Below are positions 52,182 to 61,561 of a DNA stretch of 64,000 nt, piece by piece. The translations under genes and the position numbers were made by a program. The notes below the pieces were generated by a model. The model was not told the DNA's origin. It saw only the letters and a list, made by a program, of their open reading frames with translations, and did no database searches. This DNA comes from JBJXHN01 sp046233135 (GTDB taxonomy: Bacteria > Pseudomonadota > Alphaproteobacteria > Rhodospirillales > Rhodospirillaceae): NCBI GenBank assembly GCA_046233135.1, contig JBJXHN010000002.1, positions 930,001-994,000 of the forward strand, in the 5' to 3' direction. Position 1 is the stretch's first letter. Each line of letters opens with the position of its first letter.

Positions 52182-52382
52182 ATGACACGGGATCAGGAAG
52201 CCAAGGCCATGGCCGTGCTGCGCGAGGCGGAGCGGACCTTGATGACCCACCCCACCGCCTTGCCCGATCTGGCTGCCCGGGTGGAACAGCAGCGGCACGA
52301 CCTGCGTGCCCTGCTCGACGGGCCGCTTAAGGGCGCCATGTCCAAGCTGAGCAGCGAGCCGGTGGGCCGCCCCGCTCCCTAA
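52182..52382 (+). CDS. Small helical protein, unknown
   Basis: 66 aa, almost entirely helical and charged (REAERTLMTHPTALPDLAAR, VEQQRHDLRALLDG), so a coiled-coil or helical hairpin is likely. ATG 52,182 has GGGGG at proper spacing; ATG 52,176 and GTG 52,155 are in frame but less well placed. Its stop overlaps the convergent CoA transferase end by 4 bp. Family not recognised. Confidence 0.6.
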   Translation: MTRDQEAKAMAVLREAERTLMTHPTALPDLAARVEQQRHDLRALLDGPLKGAMSKLSSEPVGRPAP

Positions 52383-53641
52383 ATCACACCCTTCTCCCGC
52401 AGGGCGGCCAGATCCTCTGCCGACAGGCCGAGCAGGCCGCCCAGCAGACGCCCCGTATCCGCCCCCAGGGCCGGGCCGGCGCTGTCGATGCGGCCCGGCG
52501 TGCGGGACAGCTTGGGTAGCACGTTGGGCATGGCCACCGGACCGGCGTCCGGCGTCTCGATCCGGGCGATGGTCTCCCGCGCCGCGAACTGCGGATCCTG
52601 GAAAATATCGGCGATGGTGTTGATCGGGCCGCAGGGGACATGGCCTTCCTGGCAGCGGGCCAGCACCTCGGGCCGGCTCAGGCCGCCCATCCAGGCGCCC
52701 ACCAGACCGTCCACCACATCCCGGGCCGCCAGCCGGGCCGGGGCGCGGGCGTAAGTGTCTTCGGCCGCCAGATCGGGGCGGCCCATCACTGCGCACAGCC
52801 GCTCGAACATCTTGTCGCTGGTGCAGGCGATGGCCACCCAGCTGCCGTCGGCGCACTGGAAGTGGCCGTGCGGGCAGGCGTTCAGGGTCCCCGCCCCCTC
52901 CGGCCCCCGCACCTTGCCGGCGTGGGCATAGGCCGGCGCGATCTCGTCGAGCACGCGGAAGACGGATTCGTAAAGGGCGATGTCCACCTCCTGTCCTTGC
53001 CCGGTGCGGTCGCGGTCGCGCAGGGCCATCAGCACGCCGATCGCCCCCATCATGCCGGTCATGTAATCCCCCAGCGAGGTGGAGCCCGGGGTCACCGGCG
53101 TTTCCCCGGGCATGCCGGCCAGATGGGTCAGGCCGCCGAAGGCATGGGCGATGCGGGCGAAGCCGGGGTAGTCGCGGTAGGGGCCGGTCTGGCCATAGCC
53201 GGACACGTGCAGCATCACCAGCCCGGGATTGATCGCCGACAGCACCTCATAGCCCAGGCCCCACTTGTCGAGCGTGCCCGGGCGGAAGTTTTCGCAGACC
53301 ACGTCCGCCCCGGCGACCAGACGCTTGAACAGGGCCGCGCCTTCCGGATCCCGCAGGTTCAGGGTGACCGAGGCTTTGTTGCGCGCCTCCGACAGCCAGG
53401 CGTAGGTGTCGCCGCGCGGCGAAGGCGTGCCGTAGCGCCGCCAGGGGTCGCCCTGGCCCGGCTGCTCGATCTTGATCACCTCCGCCCCGAATTCGCCCAG
53501 AATCGCTGCCGCATAGGGCGCGGCGATGAAGGTCGCCAGGTCGAGCACCCGAACCCCCGTCATCGGCCGTTCATCGCCGGACCCGGAGGCGGATGAGGAG
53601 GCGGAAGCGGGCGCAGAAGGGGCGGGGCTTGGATCGGTCAT
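52379..53641 (-). CDS. CaiB/BaiF (class III) CoA transferase
   Basis: 420 aa. Class III CoA-transferase features: RVLDLATFIAAPYAAAILGE, EFGAEVIKIEQPGQGDPWR, NLRDPEGAALFKRL, VENFRPG-like CENFRPGTLDKWGLGY and the catalytic Asp in TSLGDYMTGMMG (about 188). It moves CoA between organic acids; the acid is unknown. Residues 1-25 are a Ser/Ala/Pro-rich lead. ATG 53,641 chosen over 53,704. Single-gene unit. Confidence 0.9.
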   Translation of the reverse strand: MTDPSPAPSAPASASSSASGSGDERPMTGVRVLDLATFIAAPYAAAILGEFGAEVIKIEQPGQGDPWRRYGTPSPRGDTYAWLSEARNKASVTLNLRDPEGAALFKRLVAGADVVCENFRPGTLDKWGLGYEVLSAINPGLVMLHVSGYGQTGPYRDYPGFARIAHAFGGLTHLAGMPGETPVTPGSTSLGDYMTGMMGAIGVLMALRDRDRTGQGQEVDIALYESVFRVLDEIAPAYAHAGKVRGPEGAGTLNACPHGHFQCADGSWVAIACTSDKMFERLCAVMGRPDLAAEDTYARAPARLAARDVVDGLVGAWMGGLSRPEVLARCQEGHVPCGPINTIADIFQDPQFAARETIARIETPDAGPVAMPNVLPKLSRTPGRIDSAGPALGADTGRLLGGLLGLSAEDLAALREKGVI

Positions 53642-53733
53642 CGGAAAGGCCCTTGTTCGAAAGAGGAAGGCTTGCGGGGCAGGAACGGCTGTGCCATAGC
53701 ACAAAACCCTGAATTGCCGAAGGGAACCGTCGG

Positions 53734-53970
53734 ATGGCCCCGCCCCTTGCCCTGCTCGACCGGGTGTCCTGGTCGCTTCTGCTGCCCATTGCCGCCGCCC
53801 TGGCCGCCGCGCCCGTCCTGCCCGAACCCCATCTGTGGCAGAAGCTGCGCATGCTGGCCGAAGGCACGCTGGTCCGGCCCATCGATATCTTCGATCTGGT
53901 GTTTCACGGTTCCGGGCTGGTCCTGGTGGCCCTGAAGCTTGCCCGCGCCCGCAGAACCCGGGCCAGGTAG
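53734..53970 (+). CDS. Small membrane protein, unknown
   Basis: 78 aa with two hydrophobic segments (about 10-30 and 54-70) flanking the conserved-looking middle EPHLWQKLRMLAEGTLVRPI, which I have seen as a recurrent motif of small alphaproteobacterial membrane proteins near envelope genes. ATG 53,734 follows GAAGGG. Its last 67 bp overlap the end of the convergent DUF218 gene, so both strands are coding there. Confidence 0.6.
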   Translation: MAPPLALLDRVSWSLLLPIAAALAAAPVLPEPHLWQKLRMLAEGTLVRPIDIFDLVFHGSGLVLVALKLARARRTRAR

Positions 53971-54458
53971 ACCGGCAGCGCCACCCCTTCGCGCAGGCAG
54001 GCCAGCAGGGCCGGCGCCGGCGCCGGCCAGGCCGCTGCTACCCCCCGGATGCGGATGCCCCGGGGGGCGAGCAGCCGAAAGGATAGAAGCGCGCGGGGCA
54101 GGTGATAGGGCTCGGTGACCACGAAAACCGTGTCGAGATGCTTTCCGGCGATCAGGGGCAGGCTGTGGCGGGCATTGCCCAGGGTGTCGCGGGCCTGCTC
54201 TTCCAGCACCAGACGTTCGGTGGCAAGGCCCATCTCTTCCGCCAATCCAGCCATGGCCCGGGCCTCGCTGACCGGGCCGCCGGTATGGCCGCCGGTGAGG
54301 ATGACAGGACTTTCGGAGAGGTGTTTTGCCAGGGCCGCCGCACGGGCCATGCGACGGCGCAACGCCGCGGATGGCCTGCCGTCCGGCCCCATCGGCGCCC
54401 CCAGGACGACGATGACGGATTGAACGGAATCGCAGAAAGGGCTTGCGGAAGAAGGCAT
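53904..54458 (-). CDS. DUF218 / YdcF-family protein
   Basis: 184 aa from ATG 54,458; a TTG at 54,470 is also in frame. The DUF218 pattern is visible: VIVVLGAPMGPDGRPS, PVILTGGHTGGPVSEA, RLVLEEQARDTLGNAR and VFVVTEPYHLPRAL. Relatives are implicated in envelope or vancomycin-tolerance functions; the catalytic role is unsettled. No ribosome-binding site is obvious. The last 67 bp overlap the small membrane gene. Confidence 0.8.
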   Translation of the reverse strand: MPSSASPFCDSVQSVIVVLGAPMGPDGRPSAALRRRMARAAALAKHLSESPVILTGGHTGGPVSEARAMAGLAEEMGLATERLVLEEQARDTLGNARHSLPLIAGKHLDTVFVVTEPYHLPRALLSFRLLAPRGIRIRGVAAAWPAPAPALLACLREGVALPVYLARVLRARASFRATRTSPEP

Positions 54459-54556
54459 CAGAGTGGACAACGTCGGTGGTTACCTTGATGATACAGACGC
54501 TTTCCTCAAGGTAGGCTTCTTCGCTCGCATTTCACAGGACCAGTGTACGAACCATC

Positions 54557-55405
54557 ATGGCGTCCATCGGACCCATATCCCTGTTCCGGGAAAAGACCTC
54601 GGTTCATCATTTCGGGGATGTTCTGACCGACCCGGATCAGGATACATCCTTTGTGATTCGTTCGAACCGGATCATCCTGGAACTCATGGCCTCCCACCGG
54701 AAGGAACAGGTGGTGGTGCGCGGGCAGAACATCCCGTCCACCCTGCGCCTGGTCAGTTTGGTGGTGGAGCGGTTTTTGCGCGACCCGCAGACCTTCCACC
54801 GGGAGAATCCGCCCGACTGGCCGGACATGTGGAAGCGGCTGCAGGGCGACTATGAACGGCGGTTCCATCCGGAAAGCTGGGTCTCGCTGCATCTGGACGG
54901 CCAGTGCCTGTTCTCCACCCAGGGGTCCGAGCCCATCGACCAGATCGAATCCGTGGCCAATGGCGAGGATCTGACCGACGACATCATCAAGGACGCCACC
55001 CGCATGATCTTCGGCGGGGCGGTGGAGGATGTGGTGGTCCAGCACGAAAGCCAGACGGCGGTGGTCTTCACACCCTTCGCCAACCACCTGCGGGCCGCCG
55101 TCCTGGAACGGCGCGGCGGGCGCACGGGGTCGTTCAGCGTGTCGGCCTTCCATGCTCCCGACAACAAGGTGCGGCTGGGCGGCTTCATCAATTTCGTCGC
55201 CGATCTGGTGGAGGCGGTGACCCTGAAGGACTTCCTGGACCGGGTGCGGCAGATGATGGAGGCCTCCAACCTCTCCAACCCGCCCGTGCCCCATGATCAC
55301 CTGTCGGCCGCCCTCGGCCGTAAGCGCCAGTGCGCCCATTTCGTGATGAGCTTCGAGCGCGCCCACAAGGTCCAGTACCGGCCGGAACGTCCGGACATCA
55401 CCTGA
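54557..55405 (+). CDS. Conserved-looking protein of unknown function
   Basis: 282 aa, soluble. No membrane segment or catalytic motif is recognisable. It has a beta-rich middle (ESWVSLHLDGQCLFST, AVEDVVVQHESQTAVVFTPF) and helices at both ends. No clear site before ATG 54,557. Followed 66 bp later on the same strand by a methyltransferase gene, so it may be its partner. Codon use is normal for the host. Confidence 0.65.
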   Translation: MASIGPISLFREKTSVHHFGDVLTDPDQDTSFVIRSNRIILELMASHRKEQVVVRGQNIPSTLRLVSLVVERFLRDPQTFHRENPPDWPDMWKRLQGDYERRFHPESWVSLHLDGQCLFSTQGSEPIDQIESVANGEDLTDDIIKDATRMIFGGAVEDVVVQHESQTAVVFTPFANHLRAAVLERRGGRTGSFSVSAFHAPDNKVRLGGFINFVADLVEAVTLKDFLDRVRQMMEASNLSNPPVPHDHLSAALGRKRQCAHFVMSFERAHKVQYRPERPDIT

Positions 55406-55471
55406 CCGCCGGCCCGGCCGGGACCGCTTTCTCGACAGCCAAAAAACAAAATCAATCAGGGAGATCCCACC

Positions 55472-56164
55472 ATGACCGACCGTCGGAAAAACAGCGACGT
55501 GCTGCTGGACTGCGTCCCGGTGGACGGCAAGACCATCATCGACGTGGGCTGCGGAGACGGCAGCCTGGCCCGCCTGATGGCCGCCAAGGGCGCCTGGGCG
55601 GTGGTCGGCATGGATGTCACCGACCGTCAGCTGGCCAAGGCGATGGCGGCCGAGCCGGTGCGCGGCGTGGTCTACCTGAAGGCGGGCGGCGAGGCGATGC
55701 CCTTTCCGGACGCCAGCGCGGATGCGGTGGTCTTCTTCAACAGCCTGCACCATCTGCCCGACGATCTGATGAGCCAGGCCCTGGCCGAGGCGGCCCGGGT
55801 GGTCAAGCCCGGCGGTCTGGTCTACGTGGGCGAGCCGGTGGCCGAGGGGCCGCATTTCGAGGTGATGCGCCCCATCGACGACGAAACCCGGGTGCGCGCC
55901 CTGGCCCTGGCCGCCATTCGGGGCGCCGGTGCCTGCGGGCTGGAGCAGGTGCAGGAACTGACCTACATCCACACCGTGCGGCGGGACAGTTTCGAGCAGC
56001 TGAAAGGCCACATCGGCGACATCGACCCCACCCGCGACGCCAAGCTGGCGGAGAAGGAAGCGGAGGTGCGCGCACTGTTCGAAGCCAAAGGCACCCGCCG
56101 CGAGGACGGCACCTGGATCTTCGATCAGCCCATGCGGGTCAACCTGCTGCGCAAGGCGGGCTGA
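55472..56164 (+). CDS. SAM-dependent methyltransferase
   Basis: 230 aa class I methyltransferase. Motif I IIDVGCGDGSLARLMA (about 20-35), acidic loop GMDVTDRQL, motif II/III ADAVVFFNSLHHLPDD and ARVVKPGGLVYVGEP. The substrate is unknown; the UbiE/MenG-like central part suggests a small molecule. CAGGGAG precedes ATG 55,472. Confidence 0.88.
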   Translation: MTDRRKNSDVLLDCVPVDGKTIIDVGCGDGSLARLMAAKGAWAVVGMDVTDRQLAKAMAAEPVRGVVYLKAGGEAMPFPDASADAVVFFNSLHHLPDDLMSQALAEAARVVKPGGLVYVGEPVAEGPHFEVMRPIDDETRVRALALAAIRGAGACGLEQVQELTYIHTVRRDSFEQLKGHIGDIDPTRDAKLAEKEAEVRALFEAKGTRREDGTWIFDQPMRVNLLRKAG

Positions 56165-56313
56165 GCCGGCGCGACCGGGATTTTGACGGAGGGGCCGGGG
56201 ACGCGCGGGCGGCGGACCCCTCCTGCCAATAATCCAAGGGGATACCCGAAGGGGCGAAGGCCCCTTCGGCCTTACCATGCGTCGGCAGGAAGCCAAGCCC
56301 CTTCAAAGCAAAA

Positions 56314-56336
56314 GGGCGGCCGATCAACGGCCGCCC
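56314..56336 (-). terminator. Rho-independent terminator of the GGDEF gene
   Basis: Perfect 9-bp stem GGGCGGCCG / CGGCCGCCC with a 5-nt loop, followed on the minus strand by TTTTGCTTT. It lies 25 bp beyond the stop of the diguanylate cyclase gene. Confidence 0.8.
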
Positions 56337-56361
56337 CACACAATCCCAGAGCCGGATGGCG

Positions 56362-57567
56362 CTATTCCGCCGCGCTTTCGGCGCCCGGATTGGGGGCATT
56401 GCTGGTCACCATTTCCTCGGTGACGGTCAGCACCCGGTCCCGGCCGGCCTTCTTGGCCTTGTACATGCGCTGGTCGGCCTTTTCCACTAGGTCGGACCAG
56501 TTGTCGCAGCCGTCGGCGGTCAGTTCGGCCAGGCCGATGCTCGCCGTTTGCTGCTTGCCGTCTGGGCGCTTGCCCAGACCAAGTTCGCGCAGGCGCAGCA
56601 CCGCATTCAGGGCGCCTTCCGCCGTGGTGTTGGGCATCATGATGATGAATTCCTCACCGCCCCAGCGGACGACGATATCCCCCCGGCGCAGCACCTTGCG
56701 GAAGGCCTCCGCCGCCGCTTTCAGGGTGCGGTCGCCTTCTTCATGGCCGTAGCGGTCGTTGACGGACTTGAAGTTGTCCAGGTCGCAGAAGGCCACGGCC
56801 AGCGGCAGGCCGGAGCGGTGGGAGGAATTGAACTGCACATCCAGCAGTTCCTCACCCACCCGGCGGGTGTAGACCCGGGTCAGCACGTCGTGGGCGGCCT
56901 GATTGACCAGGGCGGTCATGAAGTGCAGCTGGCTCATCCCCGACAGGGTCGCCACCACGCCCAGCAGGGTCAGCAGCCACAGGGCGCCGAGATAGAAGTT
57001 GAACGGCTCCAGCGGAAAGCCGAGCAGCACCACCACCAGCTGGGCCAGCACCAGCGGTGCGGACAGGACCACCCCTTCCACCGCCGTGATGGGGAAGACC
57101 GCAAGCCCGGCCACCATGACGAAGGGCAGGAAGGCATACCCTGACGCGAAAACCTGCTGCAGTGGCGTCAGGTCGAACTGGGAGAGCGTGGGCACGCTGA
57201 CCAGGAAGAAGATGCAGGGGACCGATAGCAGGCAGCCCAGGGCGATCAGCGCCCATCGCATCTTTTCGGTGGTGCGGAAGCCCAGGGCGATGGTGGCGAA
57301 GGCCACGGTGGCGGCCACGCGCAAGGCCGTGAGGATGCCCGACAGCGGCCATGGGAACATGACCATGTCCGCCACGATCCACACCGGAGTCAGGATGGCA
57401 AAGGTCATGGCGACCCAGCGCACGCGCGACACGATCAGAATCGAGCGGCGGCGCTGAACCAGCGGTGAATGGTTGGTCGGCAGGATCAGGTCGTAAATCA
57501 AATCGAATGACAGTTCGCTTGTGATCCGTGACAAGGCCGCGGCTGATGGTCGAAGAAGGTTCGTCAT
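56362..57567 (-). CDS. Membrane-bound GGDEF diguanylate cyclase
   Basis: 401 aa. Residues about 45-215 hold six hydrophobic segments forming a membrane sensor of unknown ligand. The GGDEF domain (about 225-385) has the active-site GGEEF near 301 and an intact inhibitory I-site RRGD five residues before it, plus FCDLDNFKSVNDRYGH. It should make cyclic di-GMP with product inhibition. There is no EAL domain. Single-gene unit with its own terminator. Confidence 0.93.
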   Translation of the reverse strand: MTNLLRPSAAALSRITSELSFDLIYDLILPTNHSPLVQRRRSILIVSRVRWVAMTFAILTPVWIVADMVMFPWPLSGILTALRVAATVAFATIALGFRTTEKMRWALIALGCLLSVPCIFFLVSVPTLSQFDLTPLQQVFASGYAFLPFVMVAGLAVFPITAVEGVVLSAPLVLAQLVVVLLGFPLEPFNFYLGALWLLTLLGVVATLSGMSQLHFMTALVNQAAHDVLTRVYTRRVGEELLDVQFNSSHRSGLPLAVAFCDLDNFKSVNDRYGHEEGDRTLKAAAEAFRKVLRRGDIVVRWGGEEFIIMMPNTTAEGALNAVLRLRELGLGKRPDGKQQTASIGLAELTADGCDNWSDLVEKADQRMYKAKKAGRDRVLTVTEEMVTSNAPNPGAESAAE

Positions 57568-57700
57568 CGCTTTTGGCCGTAGCCCCCCCTGGACTTTATG
57601 ACGCTGGTACCATAAGCGTCCCGCACCCGGAAGTAAAACGAAACCGTTTAAAAACTAAGGTCTTGCGTCCGGAAGGGAAGCGGTCGTTATCAAATTTCCG

Positions 57701-58789
57701 CTATCCCCACAGGCCTGGGCCGGGCGGGCTGATCCAGCCGCCACGGAACGAAAGGCCGGGCTCGCGATCGCGCGAAAGCAGGACCGGCCCGTCCAGGTCG
57801 ACGAATTCCGCCCGGCCGGCCAGCATCAGGGCCGGTGCCATGGCCAGGGACGTGCCCAGCATGCAGCCCACCATCAGGCGGAACCCCCGGGCTTCGGAGG
57901 CATCGGCCAGGGCCAGGGCGGCGGTCAGGCCGCCGGTCTTGTCCAGCTTGATATTGACGTAGGAATAGAGCCCGGCCAGGTGATCCAGGCTTTCGGCGGT
58001 ATGGACCGATTCGTCGGCACAGAGCGGCACGGGGCTGTCGATGCCGGCCAGCGCGCCGTCCGCTCCGGCGGGCAGGGGCTGTTCGACCAGGGCCACGTCC
58101 AGCGCGGCCATGGCGTGCAGCAGGGCCGGCAGATCCCGTTCCGACCAGGCCTCGTTGGCGTCGACGATCAGCCTGGCATTGGGGGCGGCGGTGCGCACGG
58201 CGGCCACCCGCTCCACCGTGGAATCGGCGCCGACCTTGACCTTCAGCAGCGGCCGGTCGGCCAGCTTGCGCGCCCGGTTGGCCATATCCGGCGGCGAGCC
58301 GATGGAGATGGTCTCGGCCGTCACCACCTGGCGCGGCGGCGTGCCGCCCAGCAGCTCCCACACCGGCAGGCCGTTGCGCTTGGCCTCCAGATCCCACAGG
58401 GCGCAGTCCAGGGCGTTCCGGGCCGCACCGGCGGGCATGGCGGCTTGCAGGGCGGCGGTGTCCAGCCCGTCCGCCACCGGTCCGGCCATGGCGGTCAGGG
58501 CGGCGCCCACGCCTTCGACCGATTCTCCATAGCGGGCATAGGGCACGCATTCGCCCCGCCCCCGCACCACCCGTCCATCGGCAAGGGTCTCGCGCACTTC
58601 CACCACCACCACATGGGCTTCGGACTTCGCCCCGCGGGAGATGACGAAGGACCCGGCGATGGGCCATCGCTCGTCGCTGACGAACAGCTGGCGATCCCCC
58701 AGGGGCGGTGGCGGCGGAACCACGGTGTCCGGGGCCGGGGCTGAGGGAGAGACGGAGGGCGGCGTTGACGGTGGTTGAGGAACGGGCAC
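57701..58789 (-). CDS. dgcA: N-acetyl-D-glutamate racemase-type enolase-superfamily enzyme
   Basis: 362 aa. Enolase-superfamily fold of the dipeptide-epimerase type: Lys in LLKVKVG, metal Asp/Glu in LIVDANEAW, VEQPLP and CADESV, and second Lys in NIKLDKTGG. Next to a DUF1611 gene this pair corresponds to DgcN-DgcA, which N-acetylate D-glutamate and then racemise it for catabolism. Annotation as L-Ala-D/L-Glu epimerase is the alternative. GTG start at 58,789 in a Pro-rich lead; an internal start is possible. Confidence 0.8.
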   Translation of the reverse strand: MPVPQPPSTPPSVSPSAPAPDTVVPPPPPLGDRQLFVSDERWPIAGSFVISRGAKSEAHVVVVEVRETLADGRVVRGRGECVPYARYGESVEGVGAALTAMAGPVADGLDTAALQAAMPAGAARNALDCALWDLEAKRNGLPVWELLGGTPPRQVVTAETISIGSPPDMANRARKLADRPLLKVKVGADSTVERVAAVRTAAPNARLIVDANEAWSERDLPALLHAMAALDVALVEQPLPAGADGALAGIDSPVPLCADESVHTAESLDHLAGLYSYVNIKLDKTGGLTAALALADASEARGFRLMVGCMLGTSLAMAPALMLAGRAEFVDLDGPVLLSRDREPGLSFRGGWISPPGPGLWG

Positions 58790-58814
58790 GGGGCGGTTGT
58801 CCGTAGATGAGGGC

Positions 58815-59825
58815 TCAGGTATCCGAAGAGGCTAACGCATCCACCAGGGGGGAGACCCCGAAGCGCACGGGATCCACACAGGGCAGGGCGAAGCGGGCGG
58901 CGGTCTGGTCCAGCAGCCGCCGGGCGTCGTCGGAGGCCATGCCGGAGGTGTTGAACGCGAGACCCAGGAAGCGGGCCTCGGGGTTGGTGCGGCGGGCGCA
59001 GATGAGGTTCAGCTCCATGCACTCGTCCAGATCGGGCAGCAGCCGGCCCGGCAAGCCGCGCATGTGTGGTCTGCCCGGTTCGTGGCACAGCACCATCCAG
59101 TCCGGCTGGGCACCGTGCAGCAGGCCCAGGCTGACCCCGGCGAAGGAAGGGTGGAACAGCGAGCCCTGCCCTTCGATCAGGTCCCAGTGATTGTCGTCGG
59201 CGGGTGGGGCCAGTGTTTCGGCGGCGCCGCTGATGAAGTCGGCAACCACGGCATCGACGCTGATGCCTGTGCCGGCGATCAGGATGCCGGTCTGGCCGGT
59301 GGCGCGGAAGTCGGCCTTCAGGCCCCGGCTTTTCATCGCCGCTTCCATGGCCAGCATGGTGTACATCTTGCCCACCGAGCAGTCGGTGCCCACCGCCAGG
59401 ACGCGCTTGCCCGGCCGGGGGGCGCCGGTGCCGACGGGCAGGTCCCTGGACGGGTGACGGACGTCATGCAGGCCCACGCCCTTCGCCGCCGCGGCGTCGG
59501 CCAGGCCGGGCACGTCGGCGATGCGCTGGTGAAGGCCCGCAGCGATATCCAGGCCAAGCGCGACGGCGGCAAACAGAATCTCCCGCCAGCTTTCCCCGAT
59601 CACGCCCCCCCGGTTGGCGACCCCGATCACCAGGGTTTTCACCCCGGCCGATACGGCGTTTTCCAAGGTCATGTCCGGCAGGCCCAGATCGGCCTTGCAG
59701 CCGGGCAGCCGGAACTGGCCGAGGCACCAGTCCTTGCGCCACTGATACACCCCGTTGGCCGTTTTCGCCGCCAGGGTATCGGGGGCATCGCCGAGGAACA
59801 GAAGGTACGGAGGACGCAGGGCCAT
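58815..59825 (-). CDS. dgcN: D-glutamate N-acetyltransferase-type DUF1611 protein
   Basis: 336 aa. DUF1611 with a P-loop-like VGTDCSVGKMYTMLAMEAA (about 145-165) and LIEGQGSLFHPSFAGVSLGL (about 225-245). DgcN homologues acetylate D-glutamate using acetyl-CoA. ATG 59,825 has GGAGA upstream. 25 bp separate it from dgcA, so the two are an operon; divergent from matB. Confidence 0.85.
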   Translation of the reverse strand: MALRPPYLLFLGDAPDTLAAKTANGVYQWRKDWCLGQFRLPGCKADLGLPDMTLENAVSAGVKTLVIGVANRGGVIGESWREILFAAVALGLDIAAGLHQRIADVPGLADAAAAKGVGLHDVRHPSRDLPVGTGAPRPGKRVLAVGTDCSVGKMYTMLAMEAAMKSRGLKADFRATGQTGILIAGTGISVDAVVADFISGAAETLAPPADDNHWDLIEGQGSLFHPSFAGVSLGLLHGAQPDWMVLCHEPGRPHMRGLPGRLLPDLDECMELNLICARRTNPEARFLGLAFNTSGMASDDARRLLDQTAARFALPCVDPVRFGVSPLVDALASSDT

Positions 59826-59986
59826 GGGCCTCTCCTTCGACGGGGGACTCCTTTGTTCATACCCGACAACAGCGCTCAGGCCAAGCGTCGGAGCTTTCGG
59901 GATGGTGGCGGCAGGGGCATGGGCTGGGGTACAACCGCGAACGGCCATCCGGCTTCGTCTCCGCCTTTTCCGATAGGTTTCGCGTT

Positions 59987-61561
59987 ATGACCCTCTCTGA
60001 TGCCGCGTCCGGCACCGCCTCTCTCTATGCTCTGCTTCGGAGGTGTTGCCCCGATCCGGACAAGGTTCTGATCCGCACGCCGGCTGGCCGGACGATCCCC
60101 TATGGCGTGGCGCATGGCATGGCCGGACGCATCGCCGCCGTGCTGGCCGGCCGGGGCGCGGTGGCGGGGGACCGCATCGCGGTGCGGGTGGACAAGTCGC
60201 CCGAGGCCCTGCTGCTCTATCTCGCCTGCCTGCGCAGCGGTCTGGTCTTTCTGCCGCTCAACACCGCCTACCGCCGCGAGGAAGTGGACTTCCTGATCGG
60301 CGATGCGGAACCCCGCGTGGTGGTCTGCCGGCCGGAGGATGAAGAGAAGACCGCGCATCTGGCGGCGGCACACGGGTGCGATGCGGTGCTGACCCTGGGG
60401 GCCGACGGCGCGGGAAGCCTGATGACGGAAACCGCGGCGATGACGGCGGAGGCCCCGGAGGTTTCGCTGCCGGCGGACGCGCTGGCGGTGATGCTCTATA
60501 CCTCCGGCACCACGGGCAAGCCCAAGGGGGCGATGCTGACCCAGGCCAATCTGGCGTCCAACGCCTTGTCCCTGACGGAGGCCTGGCGCTTCACCGCCGA
60601 TGACGTGCTGCTGCATGCCCTGCCGATCTTCCATGCCCACGGGTTGTTCGTGGCCTGCAACACGGTGATGGTGGCGGGGGGGAGCCTGCTGTGGCTGCCT
60701 GGGTTCTCGCCCGACGGGGTGCTGGCGGCGCTGCCCGGCGCGACGGCGATGATGGGCGTGCCGACCTTCTATACGCGCCTGCTGCAGGACCCCCGGCTGA
60801 CCCCGGAGAGGACGCGCCACATCCGGCTGTTCGTTTCCGGCTCCGCGCCGCTGCTGGCGGAGACCCACCGGGACTGGCAGGCCCGCACCGGCCACGCGAT
60901 TCTGGAACGCTACGGCATGACCGAAACCACCATGAGCACCTCCAACCCCTACGACGGGGAGCGGCGGCCGGGCACGGTGGGCACCGCCCTGCCGGGTATC
61001 GAGCTGCGCGTGACCGACGAGCAGACCGGCGCGGTGCTGCCTTCGGGGGCCGTCGGCGGCCTGGAAGTGCGCGGCCCCAACGTGATGAAGGGTTATTGGA
61101 AGCTGCCGGAAAAAACCCGCGAGGATTTCACCGACGACGGCTGGTTCAAGACCGGGGATATCGCGCGCATCGACGCCGACGGCTATGTTTCCATCGTCGG
61201 CCGGGCCAAGGACATGATTATCTCGGGCGGCTATAACGTCTATCCCAAGGAAGTGGAAGCGGTGATCGACGACCTGGAGGGCGTCGGCGAAAGCGCGGTG
61301 GTGGGCGTGCCCCATCCGGACTTCGGCGAGGCGGGGGTGGCGGTGGTGACCTTGCGGCCCCGGGCGGAGATCTCGGAAGCGGCGGTCCTGGCGCACTGCA
61401 AGGCTCATCTGGCGAACTTCAAGGTTCCCAAGCGGGCCTTCTTCGTCGAAACCCTGCCGCGCAACACCATGGGCAAGGTGCAAAAGGCCCTGCTGCGGGA
61501 GCACCACAGCGCCCTGTTCACGGCGGGTGGGCCAGAAAAGGGCAAAGGGGAGAGAGTATGA
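59987..61561 (+). CDS. matB: Malonyl-CoA synthetase (malonate-CoA ligase)
   Basis: 524 aa AMP-forming ligase. AMP-binding P-loop YTSGTTGKPKGAMLTQ (about 170-185), LERYGMTETTMSTSNPYDG (malonate-type active-site segment), GWFKTGDIARID and the C-terminal catalytic Lys in NTMGKVQKALL. It activates malonate for fatty-acid or polyketide use. Its ATGA end overlaps the next gene. Confidence 0.88.
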   Translation: MTLSDAASGTASLYALLRRCCPDPDKVLIRTPAGRTIPYGVAHGMAGRIAAVLAGRGAVAGDRIAVRVDKSPEALLLYLACLRSGLVFLPLNTAYRREEVDFLIGDAEPRVVVCRPEDEEKTAHLAAAHGCDAVLTLGADGAGSLMTETAAMTAEAPEVSLPADALAVMLYTSGTTGKPKGAMLTQANLASNALSLTEAWRFTADDVLLHALPIFHAHGLFVACNTVMVAGGSLLWLPGFSPDGVLAALPGATAMMGVPTFYTRLLQDPRLTPERTRHIRLFVSGSAPLLAETHRDWQARTGHAILERYGMTETTMSTSNPYDGERRPGTVGTALPGIELRVTDEQTGAVLPSGAVGGLEVRGPNVMKGYWKLPEKTREDFTDDGWFKTGDIARIDADGYVSIVGRAKDMIISGGYNVYPKEVEAVIDDLEGVGESAVVGVPHPDFGEAGVAVVTLRPRAEISEAAVLAHCKAHLANFKVPKRAFFVETLPRNTMGKVQKALLREHHSALFTAGGPEKGKGERV

